Assembly: GCA_017562135.1 (NCBI GenBank)
Contig: QEYB01000981.1
Span: 124,001-188,000, forward strand
DNA: 64,000 nucleotides
Source: Dipylidium caninum
Lineage: Eukaryota > Platyhelminthes > Cestoda > Cyclophyllidea > Dipylidiidae
Direction: 5' to 3'
Part shown: in pieces, positions 1 to 11,052 of the stretch
Layout: each line of letters opens with the position of its first letter
Position numbering within the stretch: the first letter of the stretch is position 1
Program-made: the position numbers and the translations under genes
Notes under the pieces: model-generated
Databases searched by the model: none
Told to the model about the DNA's origin: nothing
The model's input: only the letters and a program-made list of their open reading frames with translations

Positions 1-26
1 TAGAAGACTCCTCTTCTTTCGCTAAG

Positions 27-414
27 GGTACACCACCAAGACTAACCGAACCGGGACTAAGAAACCTGAGAACGGCACGAACCCTCTTGCCCAACATGGT
101 ATTGACCGTCGAGCCCGGATGCTACATCATAAAGCGTCTGATTGAACAAGCCAAATCTTCGCCAGTGCTCTGTCAGTTCCTGGTCACTGAGGCCATTGAC
201 AAATTTAAGAATTTCGGTGGGGTATGTCAATCTTGTGGGTGCCTCCTTCATTTCAGCAAGACACTGACGCCAAATCGTTATCTAGGTTAGAATTGAGGAA
301 GACGTACTCATAACAAGCGAAGGGTGTGAAGTGCTCTCCGACGTTCCTCGGACAGTAGAGGAAATTGAAGACTGGATGTCCCGAGAATCGACAGAATACG
401 ATACAGTACAGTGA
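27..414 (+). CDS. PEPD: Xaa-Pro dipeptidase (prolidase), C-terminal two exons
   Basis: Prolidase is a cytosolic metallopeptidase that cleaves dipeptides ending in proline or hydroxyproline. Two exons are visible: 27-221, after a pyrimidine-rich acceptor ending at 26, and 286-414, ending in TGA. They are joined in phase 0 across a 64-nt GT-AG intron. The reading contains the family blocks TEPGLRNLRTAR and NMVLTVEPGCYII, then DKFKNFGGV, and after the intron RIEEDVLIT and VPRTVEEIEDW. These match the C-terminal half of the pita-bread (creatinase/aminopeptidase P) fold. The glutamate of RIEED is a metal ligand in the family; the other ligands lie upstream, outside the window. The 5' part of the gene is missing only because the window starts here. 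The neighbour eL14 converges on it. Confidence 0.93.
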
Positions 415-697
415 TAATGTAAACCGCAGTAAACTTTGATTACTGAAATAAACGATTGCCGTCCAATTAACAAGTACTGGAGAAGAGATTTACCAACAAA
501 AATTAGCACTAAATTTAGAGGATGTTAATGTTGGACCCCCAAGTGTGGTTTTGGCCATGTCACAGACAGACTACATCGAGAAGTCTATACCTGCCTAAAT
601 TCAATTTAGGAATGCTCATTAACAGAAATCGCCAAAACGACCTGGAAGCAGGCATTCCAAGTATCAAATTCAAAGGAAGCGAGTAGTATGTGCATCC
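415..697. other. Intergenic space between convergent PEPD and eL14 genes
   Basis: About 280 bases between two genes that point at each other. It contains the PEPD poly(A) signal; no further coding signal was recognised. Confidence 0.6.
446..451 (+). terminator. Poly(A) signal of PEPD
   Basis: A canonical AATAAA hexamer lies 32 nt after the PEPD stop codon, implying a very short 3' UTR. Assignment is by position only. Confidence 0.6.
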
Positions 698-703
698 TTT
701 ATT
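698..703 (-). terminator. Poly(A) signal of eL14 gene
   Basis: TTTATT on the plus strand, AATAAA on the minus strand, 14 nt past the eL14 stop codon. This fits a ribosomal protein mRNA with a minimal 3' UTR. Confidence 0.6.
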
Positions 704-716
704 CCCAACATAAGAA

Positions 717-1300
717 CTATACCGTTTTCTTCTTCGGCCGCATATTCTTTATAGTTTCCAGAGTAGCCTTGCGCATGCGGTAACCACTGATGACCCTATT
801 TTGCTGAATAAGAAAGGCACAGTATAAGAAATGCAGTAATTTGTGGGAGGGGGGGTTAACGCATAATCAGTAAAACGAAGTTCAACACGGGGCAGACGGC
901 TCTTCGTATCATCAGAAGTAAATAACAGTCCACAATAACTTACGGATTTCCTCGCGACCATGACCTGAAACCTCTGAAAGTCAGTGAGGTTGGCACGAAT
1001 GCTTTTCTTCTTCAATTTACGGGCCCAGACTGATTTTTCCCAGAGCTCGCCCATTTTTTTTCTGTGCCAGAGGTCTTTAATCCCAAGGGTACCACAGTTA
1101 ACTGGGATCTTCAACACGAACTTCGTAAGGTGAAGCCTTTTGATGTTAACAGGACGCCGAGGGACGCCGGTGCAGGGACCATCAATAAGGACGCGATTTT
1201 GGTCGATGATGTCAACGATAACAGCCACTTTTCTGGCGAAAGCACCGTGGGTGATAAACACTACACGACCACGTTCAACGAATCTGGTGTAACGAACCAT
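717..1300 (-). CDS. RPL14: 60S ribosomal protein eL14 (L14)
   Basis: A structural protein of the large cytosolic ribosomal subunit. Exon 1 runs from the ATG at 1300 down to 944 (119 codons). A 140-nt intron with donor GTAAGT follows, and exon 2 is 803-717, ending in TAG. The product is about 147 residues. It starts MVRYTRFVERGRVVF, matching the KOW/SH3-like start of the family, and carries the hallmark VDIIDQNRVLIDGPCTGV followed by LHLTKFVLKI. The C-terminal segment NLTDFQRFQVMVARK continues across the intron into a basic tail ending RPKKKTV. Frame and phase agree throughout. An upstream in-frame extension exists on the minus strand, but family homology starts exactly at MVRY. Confidence 0.94.
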
Positions 1301-1364
1301 AAACCAAGCTAGATGCCAGCAGGCACGAGATGATCGTCGAAGCGGCGCAAGACGGAGGATGGAG

Positions 1365-1372
1365 TATTTAAA
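1365..1372 (-). promoter_or_regulatory. TATA-like element upstream of eL14
   Basis: On the minus strand this reads TTTAAATA, 65 nt upstream of the eL14 ATG. A start site about 30 nt downstream would fall in a pyrimidine-rich stretch, as expected for a TOP-type ribosomal protein mRNA. Inference from position only. Confidence 0.35.
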
Positions 1373-1375
1373 CAA

Positions 1376-2615
1376 ACGGATGCGGAAATGAAGGACTTCG
1401 GTAGTGCTTGGGGGTTTTCCAGTATCACCTGCAAAATCGAAATATTTCTCAGCAAATATTAACTTTCAGGGCGCAAGAAGTTGCTAATTGAGCGACATTG
1501 ATTGAAATGAAGTCGACCCCGAGAATATCTGGTATTTGCCTTCGACATAATCGGAACATATTGACGCAAATTGTGTGGAACAACCTCAAAGAGCTTATTA
1601 CTTGATTTTTTAAAGTAACTTAAAGGATCATGATACCAAATTTGGACCAGTAGCCACGTTTCGTCTCCGAGCACTAAAATTAATGGCACCCCAAATTATC
1701 TATTTCCGGTGCAAATAGGTATTTGACATAGTAGAATGCAGTCAGAGCAAGTTTATTTATTCCATAGTAGGCTGTCATTTGTGTCGCTTAAGCGCGTTAA
1801 GTTTTCTTGAACCATTAAATAATTCAGTTACGACATCGAGATTTATAAAATTTCTTTCACACCAAGCTTAACTGCACGCCTTTAACTTTGTAACAAATAG
1901 AGTTTCATGGAAATATCTTCCGACTATGTATACGTGATTGGCGAAAATAACTCTTACAAAATTGCTTTTCAACCGCCAAACAAGAAAATTGGCGTATATT
2001 TCGTAGAATCTGAAGGAAAATCATACACTTTTGTTTACTGTGATATATGAACACCGCAGGGATATGTAATCTCAATGTCATCATATCCCAGAACAATCGC
2101 ATTTACCTGTTGATATCTGCTACGGGTGAAATATCAATAGTTCTGTGCAGCGACAGTAAATGACTTTGTCCACATGCCTTTACGATTCACCATTTCGTCT
2201 GTACGTTAAGCATACTGTCGCGTTGAGAGATTCTGACAAAGACTTATGGGAAAACAACCTTTTTCCCAGGATGGACACATTTTTTGGTGGAAAACCGTCG
2301 TGTTCCAAATGTTATTTAGAAAGTAAAAAAAAATCCGATTTTTCAGTTGGAACATAGAGGAAGTGAGTAATATTTTGGCATCATACGAATCAGTTGGTGA
2401 TAAAAAACTTAACAATGAGCAGCTAACGAGTGTCAAAGAATTATGTGAATTTCAAAGTAAACCCTCAATAATCCGTATATTTTGAAGTGAACTGTAACTA
2501 ACAACGATATGACTGACAATTAGGTTTTCAGTTATTCTGAAAATAGTCAGACAAACAACAGGATATTTGGCGCCAGTCTTGAGCTTGTCCAATTGCAGTT
2601 TATCATAATTTGGCG
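1376..2615. other. Intergenic, eL14 to TUBGCP2
   Basis: 1.2 kb between divergently transcribed eL14 and TUBGCP2. Small open frames here match no family I know and show no splice context. It presumably holds both promoters; no motif was identified beyond the TATA-like element near eL14. Confidence 0.5.
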
Positions 2616-5600
2616 ATGGACGCCGTTAAAAGTACTGTTTTACACGATACCAATGAACTCTTGCAAGCTATCTGGTATGTTCAAATAACGAGTTATCATT
2701 CTTCAGCGGTGGACCTGTTGACAGGACTGTAGTCAACACTTACGCTGAACAACTGATCAAGTCCATAAATCCGCGCCTAGGTTTCCAAGTTCATCCATAA
2801 ATTTCCGTAATCTTTTCCTTAGAAGAATGTAGAGCAATCGAAAAAGATAATTTGCGAGGGTAACCCGGAAGGGAAGGCGTTTCTCAGCAAGTATAACGAA
2901 CTAAAACTACAAAAGTAATTTTTGATCTGCTTTAATTTTTAGTATCCGAGAACTAGATCCACTTGTCTACCTCCTTGGGAAGATTAAATGCAATCCGGAT
3001 TTGGTAAAAGCACTTCGCGGTTTTGCGGATGAATACAACGACATCTCAAGTATTTCTGATTACGAGGTCGGTTAATAGCTTTTGCTATTTAGTTGCTTTT
3101 TCTATTTGAATGCTTTTAATTTTTGAATTCAATTTTTAATAGTCTTTCGACCAACTGCAAATGCGCATTCAGAACAGTAATTCTAACGCGCTGGTGGAGA
3201 CGACGCGTAGTGCCGATTTCATTGGTTTTGAAACAGATGACACTTTTAATCAGTTTAATGATACCCCAGGATCCATTGGAAATCCTCAACAGCTCCCCCA
3301 TTATTACGCCACCTTTGCAACTGCAGACAATTCCGAACTCTCAGATGCAAAGCTAAAGCACGAGATCAAGTCCCGACGTCCTAAGACAACGAGATACTTC
3401 CCTCCGTGGATGTACGAAGTTTTTTACCTCTCTTCAGACTTCCTTCCCGAAAGTCTTTTTACCGCGAAGGTAACGGTACAGTAAAATTAATTTCTAAACA
3501 TTTTATACTCACCTAACTAGCGGCCTTCTTTCTTCGTTAAAATGAAGGCTGCACTCTTAATAGATTTGGTTTCTTAGCTGCTACATTTTTTTATTTTAAG
3601 ACACCTTCGGTTCTACCTCTGGAGACACTCCCACTAAATATCCAGGAGAGACTTGTTGTGCAAGACTTGCTTGCATGTTTACAGGTATGTTTTGCCTTGT
3701 AGTGATTTTGCTCCTTTTCTTGAGTGCTTAACGATCTTTCGAAACACCTTAGGGTAGTGATGGGATATATATCAAGGCTCTTAAAATAAAGGATCCTCAT
3801 GCGGTACGGAATTTCGGCATTGATAAGAAAATGCGTAAGCTGATAGCGTTGTTCCATCCACTGATTTTCTTAAAAATTAAGTGACTTTACTTTTGTAGAC
3901 CCATCACTCGTTGATACGGTGAATAAAGTCGTTCCAATGATTTCGCAATATTCTCTCATCGTTCGGTTTATTGAAGGTCTGTTTTATCAAAAATTGTTAT
4001 TGTGACCTTTTTTTTTTATTAATTAATAATCTTGTTGAACTGCCATCTTAACCATAGGTGTTCGTATTAGCTTACATTTCACTTTTTCCCTTAATATTTT
4101 GTTCTTCTTTGTTATTTAAGTAAACGGTTATTTCGTATTTTACGGTTTTTCTACCCATTTGTTTACTACAGTTTCATGAATCCTAACATACCTCTATGAA
4201 TTTTTACTGTAGTCTTCTAGACGATTTGTAGTTTTAGAAAATTTCGATAAGGAATAAAATTCAATAGAACAGCCGCTTTTTCAATGGAGGAATTTACTAG
4301 ATTATGATGGAAGTGTAGTTTAACCTAATATACTAAAAAAGATATTTGTAGAGAAGTCACGCTACGAATACGGTCGCGTAAATCAGGCTCTCTGCGAAGC
4401 GATGGAAAGGTTTCTACACGAATATTGGAATCTCCTTTGCCAACTTGAGACTCAATATCGGTCTAATCAACTGGGAATTTCGCGAATACTTCTGCTTTTA
4501 AAGGTAATTCATCAAACCTCTACATATAATATTTTGATTTAACGAATAACCAAGTTATTTTTTGCCTCTTGTGCGTGTCTAGGAGTCTAATCATCTCTTT
4601 ACTCAACTTGCTCAATTGGCAACGAACATCAATACTGGTGGTTGTGTAGGTGGTGCAACTCTCTCCTTCCTTTACGAGAGTCTACGTAATCAAGTCCCCG
4701 TTATAAGTCGCGTTCGTGATTGTCTTCTCTATCTCTTGCGTTCGGCTTGTCAGCCATTCTTTGATTCCCTAAGTTACTGGCTCTATCGAGGTTTCCTCCG
4801 GCCCGATGATGCCGAGAGAGGAGAGTTTTTTATCCTTAAATCTCCCGCTCTGCCAGCACCAAACCAGGAGAACGATACCGCTCGAGATTACATTAATTCA
4901 GCCTATTACTGGGAGCGCAGCTATTCCATTGTCTCTCCGCAATTACCACGCTTTTTGGAATCACATGCTGAGAAAATTTTGGCCACTGGGAAGTACCTTA
5001 ACGTAGTGCAACAATGTGGTAAGTTTGATTTGTTTCGACTTTTACATTTAATCTAAAATCTAGTCGTTAATACTGGCTGTATTTTATACTTTGGCTTAGA
5101 TTCTCTACTCGGAAATACTCTTGCATTATTTTTGTACTTGTCGATGGCGGTTTATTGTTCATATACCCCGCAAATTATATGGTTGCATAATTTATTTACC
5201 ATGATTTTTGTGGAAATTTTTGCTGACTCGAAACATGTTCACTTGGCCTCGTTTTTGTACCATACTCAGCTTCTCTTATTTCGTAAAATACAGATAGCTC
5301 AGTGCAACTGTGTGAACCCGAGGAGCTCTTCTTTAGTGAAACGGAAAATGATTTTCTAATCCCAATTGAGAGGGCTCATGCGTTTGCCAGTCGCACTCTG
5401 TTGGATTTCATTATCAAACAAAAAGATCTCAAAGGCATTCTCAAGTAAGTAATTTTTAATCTGTTACGGATGCTTTTTTTGTTTGATTCCGTTAAATGCC
5501 ACCAAAATTTTTTGCAATTTTGACATGACAATGGTTAATTGACCTATGTTTCTCAAGTTGAGTTAACAGACAGCCAAGAATCATTTAATTTCTTTCTATC

Positions 5601-5665
5601 CACCTTTAGACAATGTGTGGATTCCCTTTATTTTCTCTAATGAAACCCCCTTCGTATATATATAC

Positions 5666-5709
<44 letters not shown>

Positions 5710-8700
5710 GCGACGAATATATATATGTAAAGACAAAACGCAGTGGATAGTTTCTTTTTATCGTTATTTACTCTATTTTTTAGTATATACTAGTTTTATT
5801 ATTGCAGATCCTCAATGCAGTCTCACGCACTTTTGTTTTTCTAATTTGTTCCAATGACATCTATCCCGATCCTTCATTTAGAGCTATCGATGCTTGACAA
5901 TAACGTTTAGAGTATTGAGAAGCATTAGTTTAAACTACAACTGCTATGTTTACGCTTAGGTATTTATAACCTTTTGTTTCCAGATCCATTAAGCGCTACT
6001 TTCTTTTGGACCAAGGCGACTTCATTGTCCATTTCATGGATACTGCTGCTAATGAATTAAAGAAGCCAATGTCGCGTGGGTATACTTTTATCCAAATGTA
6101 AACATGAAATAGCAAGACTAATTAATTGCACTCGTTTGAATTACAGAAGTGTCAATTAGTGGTCTTAACTCACTCTTGGAGTGGGTGTTACAAACAAGTT
6201 CAGCTGTCTGTGATCCCTACAAAGACAATCTTAAGTAAGTGGGGCATTTTCTCTCGTGGCTCATTGTCTTACTCATTTATTTTCGTCTATGTAGGTAAAT
6301 CCTTAGTTGCTGCATCCATTTGCCGCATTTACATCCACATAAATATTCTACGGGTCTTGCCTTAGCGAAGTCAATGCCTTTCATCCGATGACAACTCTTA
6401 CATTTTCACTTACATCTCTTCTTAAATGTTTTCCTCGCATTCCACGAAGGTTCATAAAATCAAATAAAAATTGTTTGATAGTTTATTGTTGGAAAGCTTT
6501 TCTTGGGCATATTTTGTCCCATTTTTATGTTTTTGATTTTAGGGTTGCTAGTACAAATTGTGACCTAATAACACAAATGCTAACACTTCATGTTGCTGTC
6601 GACAGTGGTAATGGTAAGGTTCTACGATTTTAATCTTTATCTTCCAATATTATGGTTCATTTTCACTCCTTTTAATTATGCCAGGAATACCAGCCACGCT
6701 GAAATGTGTTGGTTTATTGATGAGGCTTATTCTGCTGGCGTTAGAATTGAATCAGTCTTCAGAATCACCAATTTGGTCGAATAATGTTATTCTATAGTCA
6801 TCAGACCTCCGTCTTTTACCCGATTTACCTCCCCGCTTAAGTGCCCAGATCTGTACTTTTCACATCAGACAATTCTCAATATTCAAATATTTTTACCCCT
6901 TTTTCAGATCTTGGCGTTCTTCTACTCATCTTACCATTGTGGTCCCTAATCATACGTAGCCCTTTTTAGTCAATGCTCTATCACTTTTCACATAAACTTG
7001 AAAATCTGTTTAATGGAATGATTGTTGAACAGGCTCATAATAAGTTTGCCCTTGAAAAGCCTCATGAAGGTTAATCTATGTTTATATTTCGGGATGGGAT
7101 TGACTCAGTTGACACCATAATCGACATGGACCCGAGCGCTTTGGAGGCCTTCTCCCTCGACTACAAGGTGGAGTGGCCAACGGCACTGGTCATCAATCGC
7201 CTTGTCATCGATCGCTATCAAATGCTCTTTCGACACCTCTTCTACTGCCGTCACGTTGAGCGTCACCTCTCTACGTATGTGCTGCCTCTTCCGACTGTTA
7301 TTACCACTTTGCTTTATCGCTTGCCACAAAGAACTAATTCAATGGTCATAAATGCAATTGGGTAAATAGACCCTTCTAACTGTACACTTTGGAGACCTTT
7401 ATCCCCTTGAAAAGTCTTGTTCACGATCATGTACGAATTTTAATTAGATACAAATACCTTCCTCGGAAACTGTTTTGTCGCTAATTGAAATTTAACAAGG
7501 TTTAGGGTGTGTATATTTCCTAATTTTCTCTTATTTCTAACCAACCATTAATGTCGCAATTAATCGAGTTTTAGTTTGAATATCTATTACTGGAATTGAG
7601 TCCAATCTCTATTTCACCTCATCTACTCAAGGTTAGATTTGCAAATTTTCTTGAACGAAACGAAGGGATCGTGAAACGGTTTTAAATGTCTTAAATACTA
7701 CCATATTCCTTAAATCCCTCTGTTTTTTGTTAGAATTTTATACAACATTCTCTCACTGTGGGCTGACTGGGTAGATGCCTAATTCCTATCTTTTTAATAA
7801 GCTAATCCAGAAACGAAAAATTCATTTGTTGTCCCCCGCACAGGTCCTGGGCCATGCGGAAGGCAGCGCGTAGTAGGCTGAGGCCGCGGGTGCCCTATCC
7901 TTCAATAACGCCTTCATCCTTGGCCAGAGGATGCTCACCTACATTCAAAATCTTCAGTATTATATGACATTCGAAGTGATTGAACCTAATTGGAACAATT
8001 TCTTTCAATTCCTGGACAAGGTAAGTTTACTTTTTCTATGAACAACCTTTCTGTTATTATTCCCAAACTTTACCTCAAATGATTATTAGCGAAGCTGGAG
8101 TTGAGGTGTTTTTGTCTGTGTGCAATAAGTAAGTGATGAATAGGGGAAGTGATTTCGTCACATTAATCGGTACTGGAGCTACTTTTTAAGCATTGTTAAT
8201 TCTCGGTTGTTGCATTATGCCTTTATACACAAAAAATTAATATACTTCCCTTGTAGGTAGAAAAGTTAACCTTTTTTGAGACACCGAACTACTAATAACC
8301 CCATAGAGATTATGTATTTTTTGATATTAAGCGTTCCGAACAATTTCCAAATAGCTACAGAATTCCAATCCCTATCTAGGCTGACAACTTGGACGAAGTG
8401 CTGAAGGCGCATGAACGGTGCCTAGAGATCTGCATGGACGACTGCTTGCTCACTTCACCTGATCTACTGGCGCTGGTGGGAAAGTTGAATGCTGTGTGCA
8501 TCCAATTTGCCAATTGTCTCAACCGTCTTGCCGACGCTAGTTTAAATGACACACTTGAGAGTGTGCCGATGAGCGCCGCCGCCTCGATGCACCACCTACT
8601 ACGCGATAATGCTATGCGCAGTGGAGCAATTTCTGCCTCCCCCTCCCTTACAAGTCTTGCGGTCACTCCCGCCTCCGGGCTTTTTCGTGGCGCAAGAAAA

Positions 8701-10516
8701 CGCCGCGGCTCCGTGGCCAGCAACGATGGTGGTAGCCTTTTCAAGGCCGGGGACATCGGTCCCTCAGTTACTGGGTCCGCTCTCGATGTTCGCAGGCGGG
8801 TGAGCGCTCATCGTAGCTGTCCCCCTCCCTACTGGCCTTGTTTTGTCCTTGACGGGCTTGTTATGCAACGCATTCGTTTCTACTAACATCGGCCCACCCA
8901 ACGCGATTTTTATAAGCACAACGTGGGATGTGAACTTGGCACACTAGAATGATTCAAATGTTTGGAGTATCAGTTTACGCTCCTCACCTTCGGGGTTGAC
9001 GTGTTTAACACTGTACTAACTGCATCGTTTTAAGAGGTTGCTTGGATCCATTACACCGTGTTGAACCAGTTTGTAACATTACTATTCTTAATCTTTGTAG
9101 ATATTAATTGAACACATTAGCTCTTTGTATAGGAAAAGCTTCTTCGGTTGTCTGATTTTAAAATATGGTCGGTATGATTGTGTCTCTACTCTGTTTATTC
9201 TCGAGGTTGCTGGCTCCGACTTGGGTTGCGTTGGCTCGAACGAACGTTTCGCCATAGCGGTGGAAGACTTTGGCCTCAAGTTCAATAACCTCATTGTAGA
9301 TTTGCTCGTTAAAATCCGACGACCGCTAGATCGTGAAAGGGACAAACTACTCAGTCTTGCTGCCAGGTGAGCTGACGGTCCCCTCCTTTTTATATAACCT
9401 CCACTTATTTTGACTTAAGATTGTTCTTTTACCAGCCTTAGACTTTCCCTTCACCTGTGATTTAGGTTATTTATGAAACAACTTTTCTGTAATTGATGCA
9501 CATGCGTATGGCCCGAATTGACGGTGAAAAATAAAGTTTGAGTTCCTAAAATTTTGTGTTCACTTAAATAAATCATTCAATATTTTGGTTCTCAACAGTT
9601 CTATTAATCATAAATTCCCTTCTGGCCAAGGTGTCGAGTCTGTGTAGTCTCCAGTGCCTTTGGATTGTGGTTAACATTGAACCCTATCAGTCCGCCTATT
9701 CTTCCCTCCCTATATTTTGTAAATTTAGCCTTTGTCGGTTGTTTGTTCATAGTTTTGGCGGTCTGCCATGATGATTAGGTTACAGACCTACCGTTTTTTG
9801 TTCAAAGGGTCATTTTAAGTCAGCATATGAGCAAATAATCTAGATCTGACATATTCTATTTCGAGTAATGCATGTTCCAAGTTATTGCCTCAAGCTACAA
9901 ATAGCTGTATCAAATCCGCAGGCATCGGACGATGTCTCAGAGACATGTTTGCACTTCGGGCGAACTGGCAATCTAAAGATAACAACGCCTCGATTGTAGC
10001 TTTTTAATAGAAGCATAAGTGTATTCAACTGCCCATTAGTTTTTTTGTGGAACATTACTGTTTTATTCATTCGGCTTAGATCAATTACCTAAGACTTAGG
10101 TATGTTGCACCTATCGCACTGTTCCGGAAGAGTTAAGACTAATGTAGGCAATGCTACAGGACCCATTAAGTATTTTTTTGGATTTTTTTAGGCTTGACTT
10201 CAATGGCTTTTACACGCGTTACAGTATGGAGGCAGCGACTCGTGGTGGTACTCCCTATGGCAGTTTTGGAGGAGACTTTGGTTGCACACTGCGACCGTCC
10301 AGCTCGACGAGTAGTTTAGCGACGCTTAAGAGCTCCTCTATCGCTCTATCTTGTCACCCTGCCGCAGCAGGGGACGAGAGTTTTCCACCATCAGGGCCTT
10401 TCGGTACTTCACACCGAGGACCGAAAATGGGGATACCACCGCCTCCCCAACCGCGTGAAAGACGCAACACCACGGGCCAGCAACCGCCTGCCGCAACCGA
10501 TGTGGAGGACTACTGA
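2616..10516 (+). CDS. TUBGCP2: Gamma-tubulin complex component 2 (GCP2), 19 exons, one internal frame break
   Basis: A core gamma-tubulin small complex subunit that binds gamma-tubulin and nucleates microtubules at centrosomes. Exons: 2616-2674, 2707-2788, 2823-2914, 2943-3066, 3143-3469, 3601-3684, 3753-3834, 3899-3976, 4352-4503, 4583-5018, 5294-5444, 5984-6075, 6147-6234, 6543-6613, 7109-7274, 7844-8020, 8380-8799, 9206-9366, 10192-10516. Signatures include IRELDPLVYLLGKI, FPPWMYE, NTGGCVGGATLSFLYE, PRFLESHAEKILATGKYLNV (GRIP1), IKRYFLLDQGDFIVHFMD, LEAFSLDYKVEWP...YQMLFRHLFYCRHVE (GRIP2) and the C-terminal LDFNGFYTRYSME. All junctions close in phase except exon 16. There the N-terminal part (SWAMRKAARS) and the C-terminal part (NNAFILGQRML) are in different frames, as if one base were missing near 7876. 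Two introns are only 34 and 28 nt. The tail after exon 17 is Ser/Gly/Pro-rich and species-specific. Confidence 0.95.
5655..5725. repeat. TA dinucleotide microsatellite in TUBGCP2 intron 11
   Basis: An almost uninterrupted run of alternating T and A with a few TACA interruptions, inside the 5445-5983 intron. It creates a spurious YIYIYI reading frame. Confidence 0.85.
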
Positions 10517-11052
10517 CCCATCCAGCCTCCTACCCCCTTTATCTTTTTTATGTGGAACTCAATGAGATTTACTTTTATGCACTTTTATATCAACGAAAAT
10601 TACACGATCTAGGAGCACGTTTGCATTTATCGGCGATGAAGAGATTTTTGCTAGTGTCATGTTAAAGGACCTCAACTGCTGGAAATCGAATGACCCCTAG
10701 AATAGCACATATAAGTCCATCGTGAACATCGTTGATAGTGGCACACACCCTGCGAGAATGAATCCTTTGGGGGTTGAAGATCCTACCAGAAGAATCTATT
10801 CCGAGCACATCCTACAATTCAGGAATTAAGTTTGGAAATTTCAATTTTTTGACACAACGATAGGTAGAAAAAAGCATGCTAAGGGACGCTACTTGTATAA
10901 AGTAGGTTTTAATTGCCCATCGCCTTGCAGAAAAAAATAAGGTTTCGATTAGCAAAGCAATGAGGAGTTGGGGAGTACATCGGGAGGATTGCGTGGATTG
11001 CAGAAACTCTACACGAGCCACGGGGAGGGAGGAAGGGCGGAATTTGATTGCC
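10517..11052. other. Intergenic, convergent 3' ends of TUBGCP2 and CIAPIN1
   Basis: 536 bases separating two convergent genes. No AATAAA hexamer was found close to either stop codon, and no gene was recognised. Confidence 0.5.

Noticed and set aside
6388..6784. Two open frames between TUBGCP2 exons 13 and 15
   Set aside because: Only 6543-6613 fits family homology and phase; the rest is intronic.
7844..8020. TUBGCP2 as a pseudogene because of its frame break
   Set aside because: All other 18 exons are intact, and similar one-base breaks occur in several other essential genes nearby, so error is more likely.
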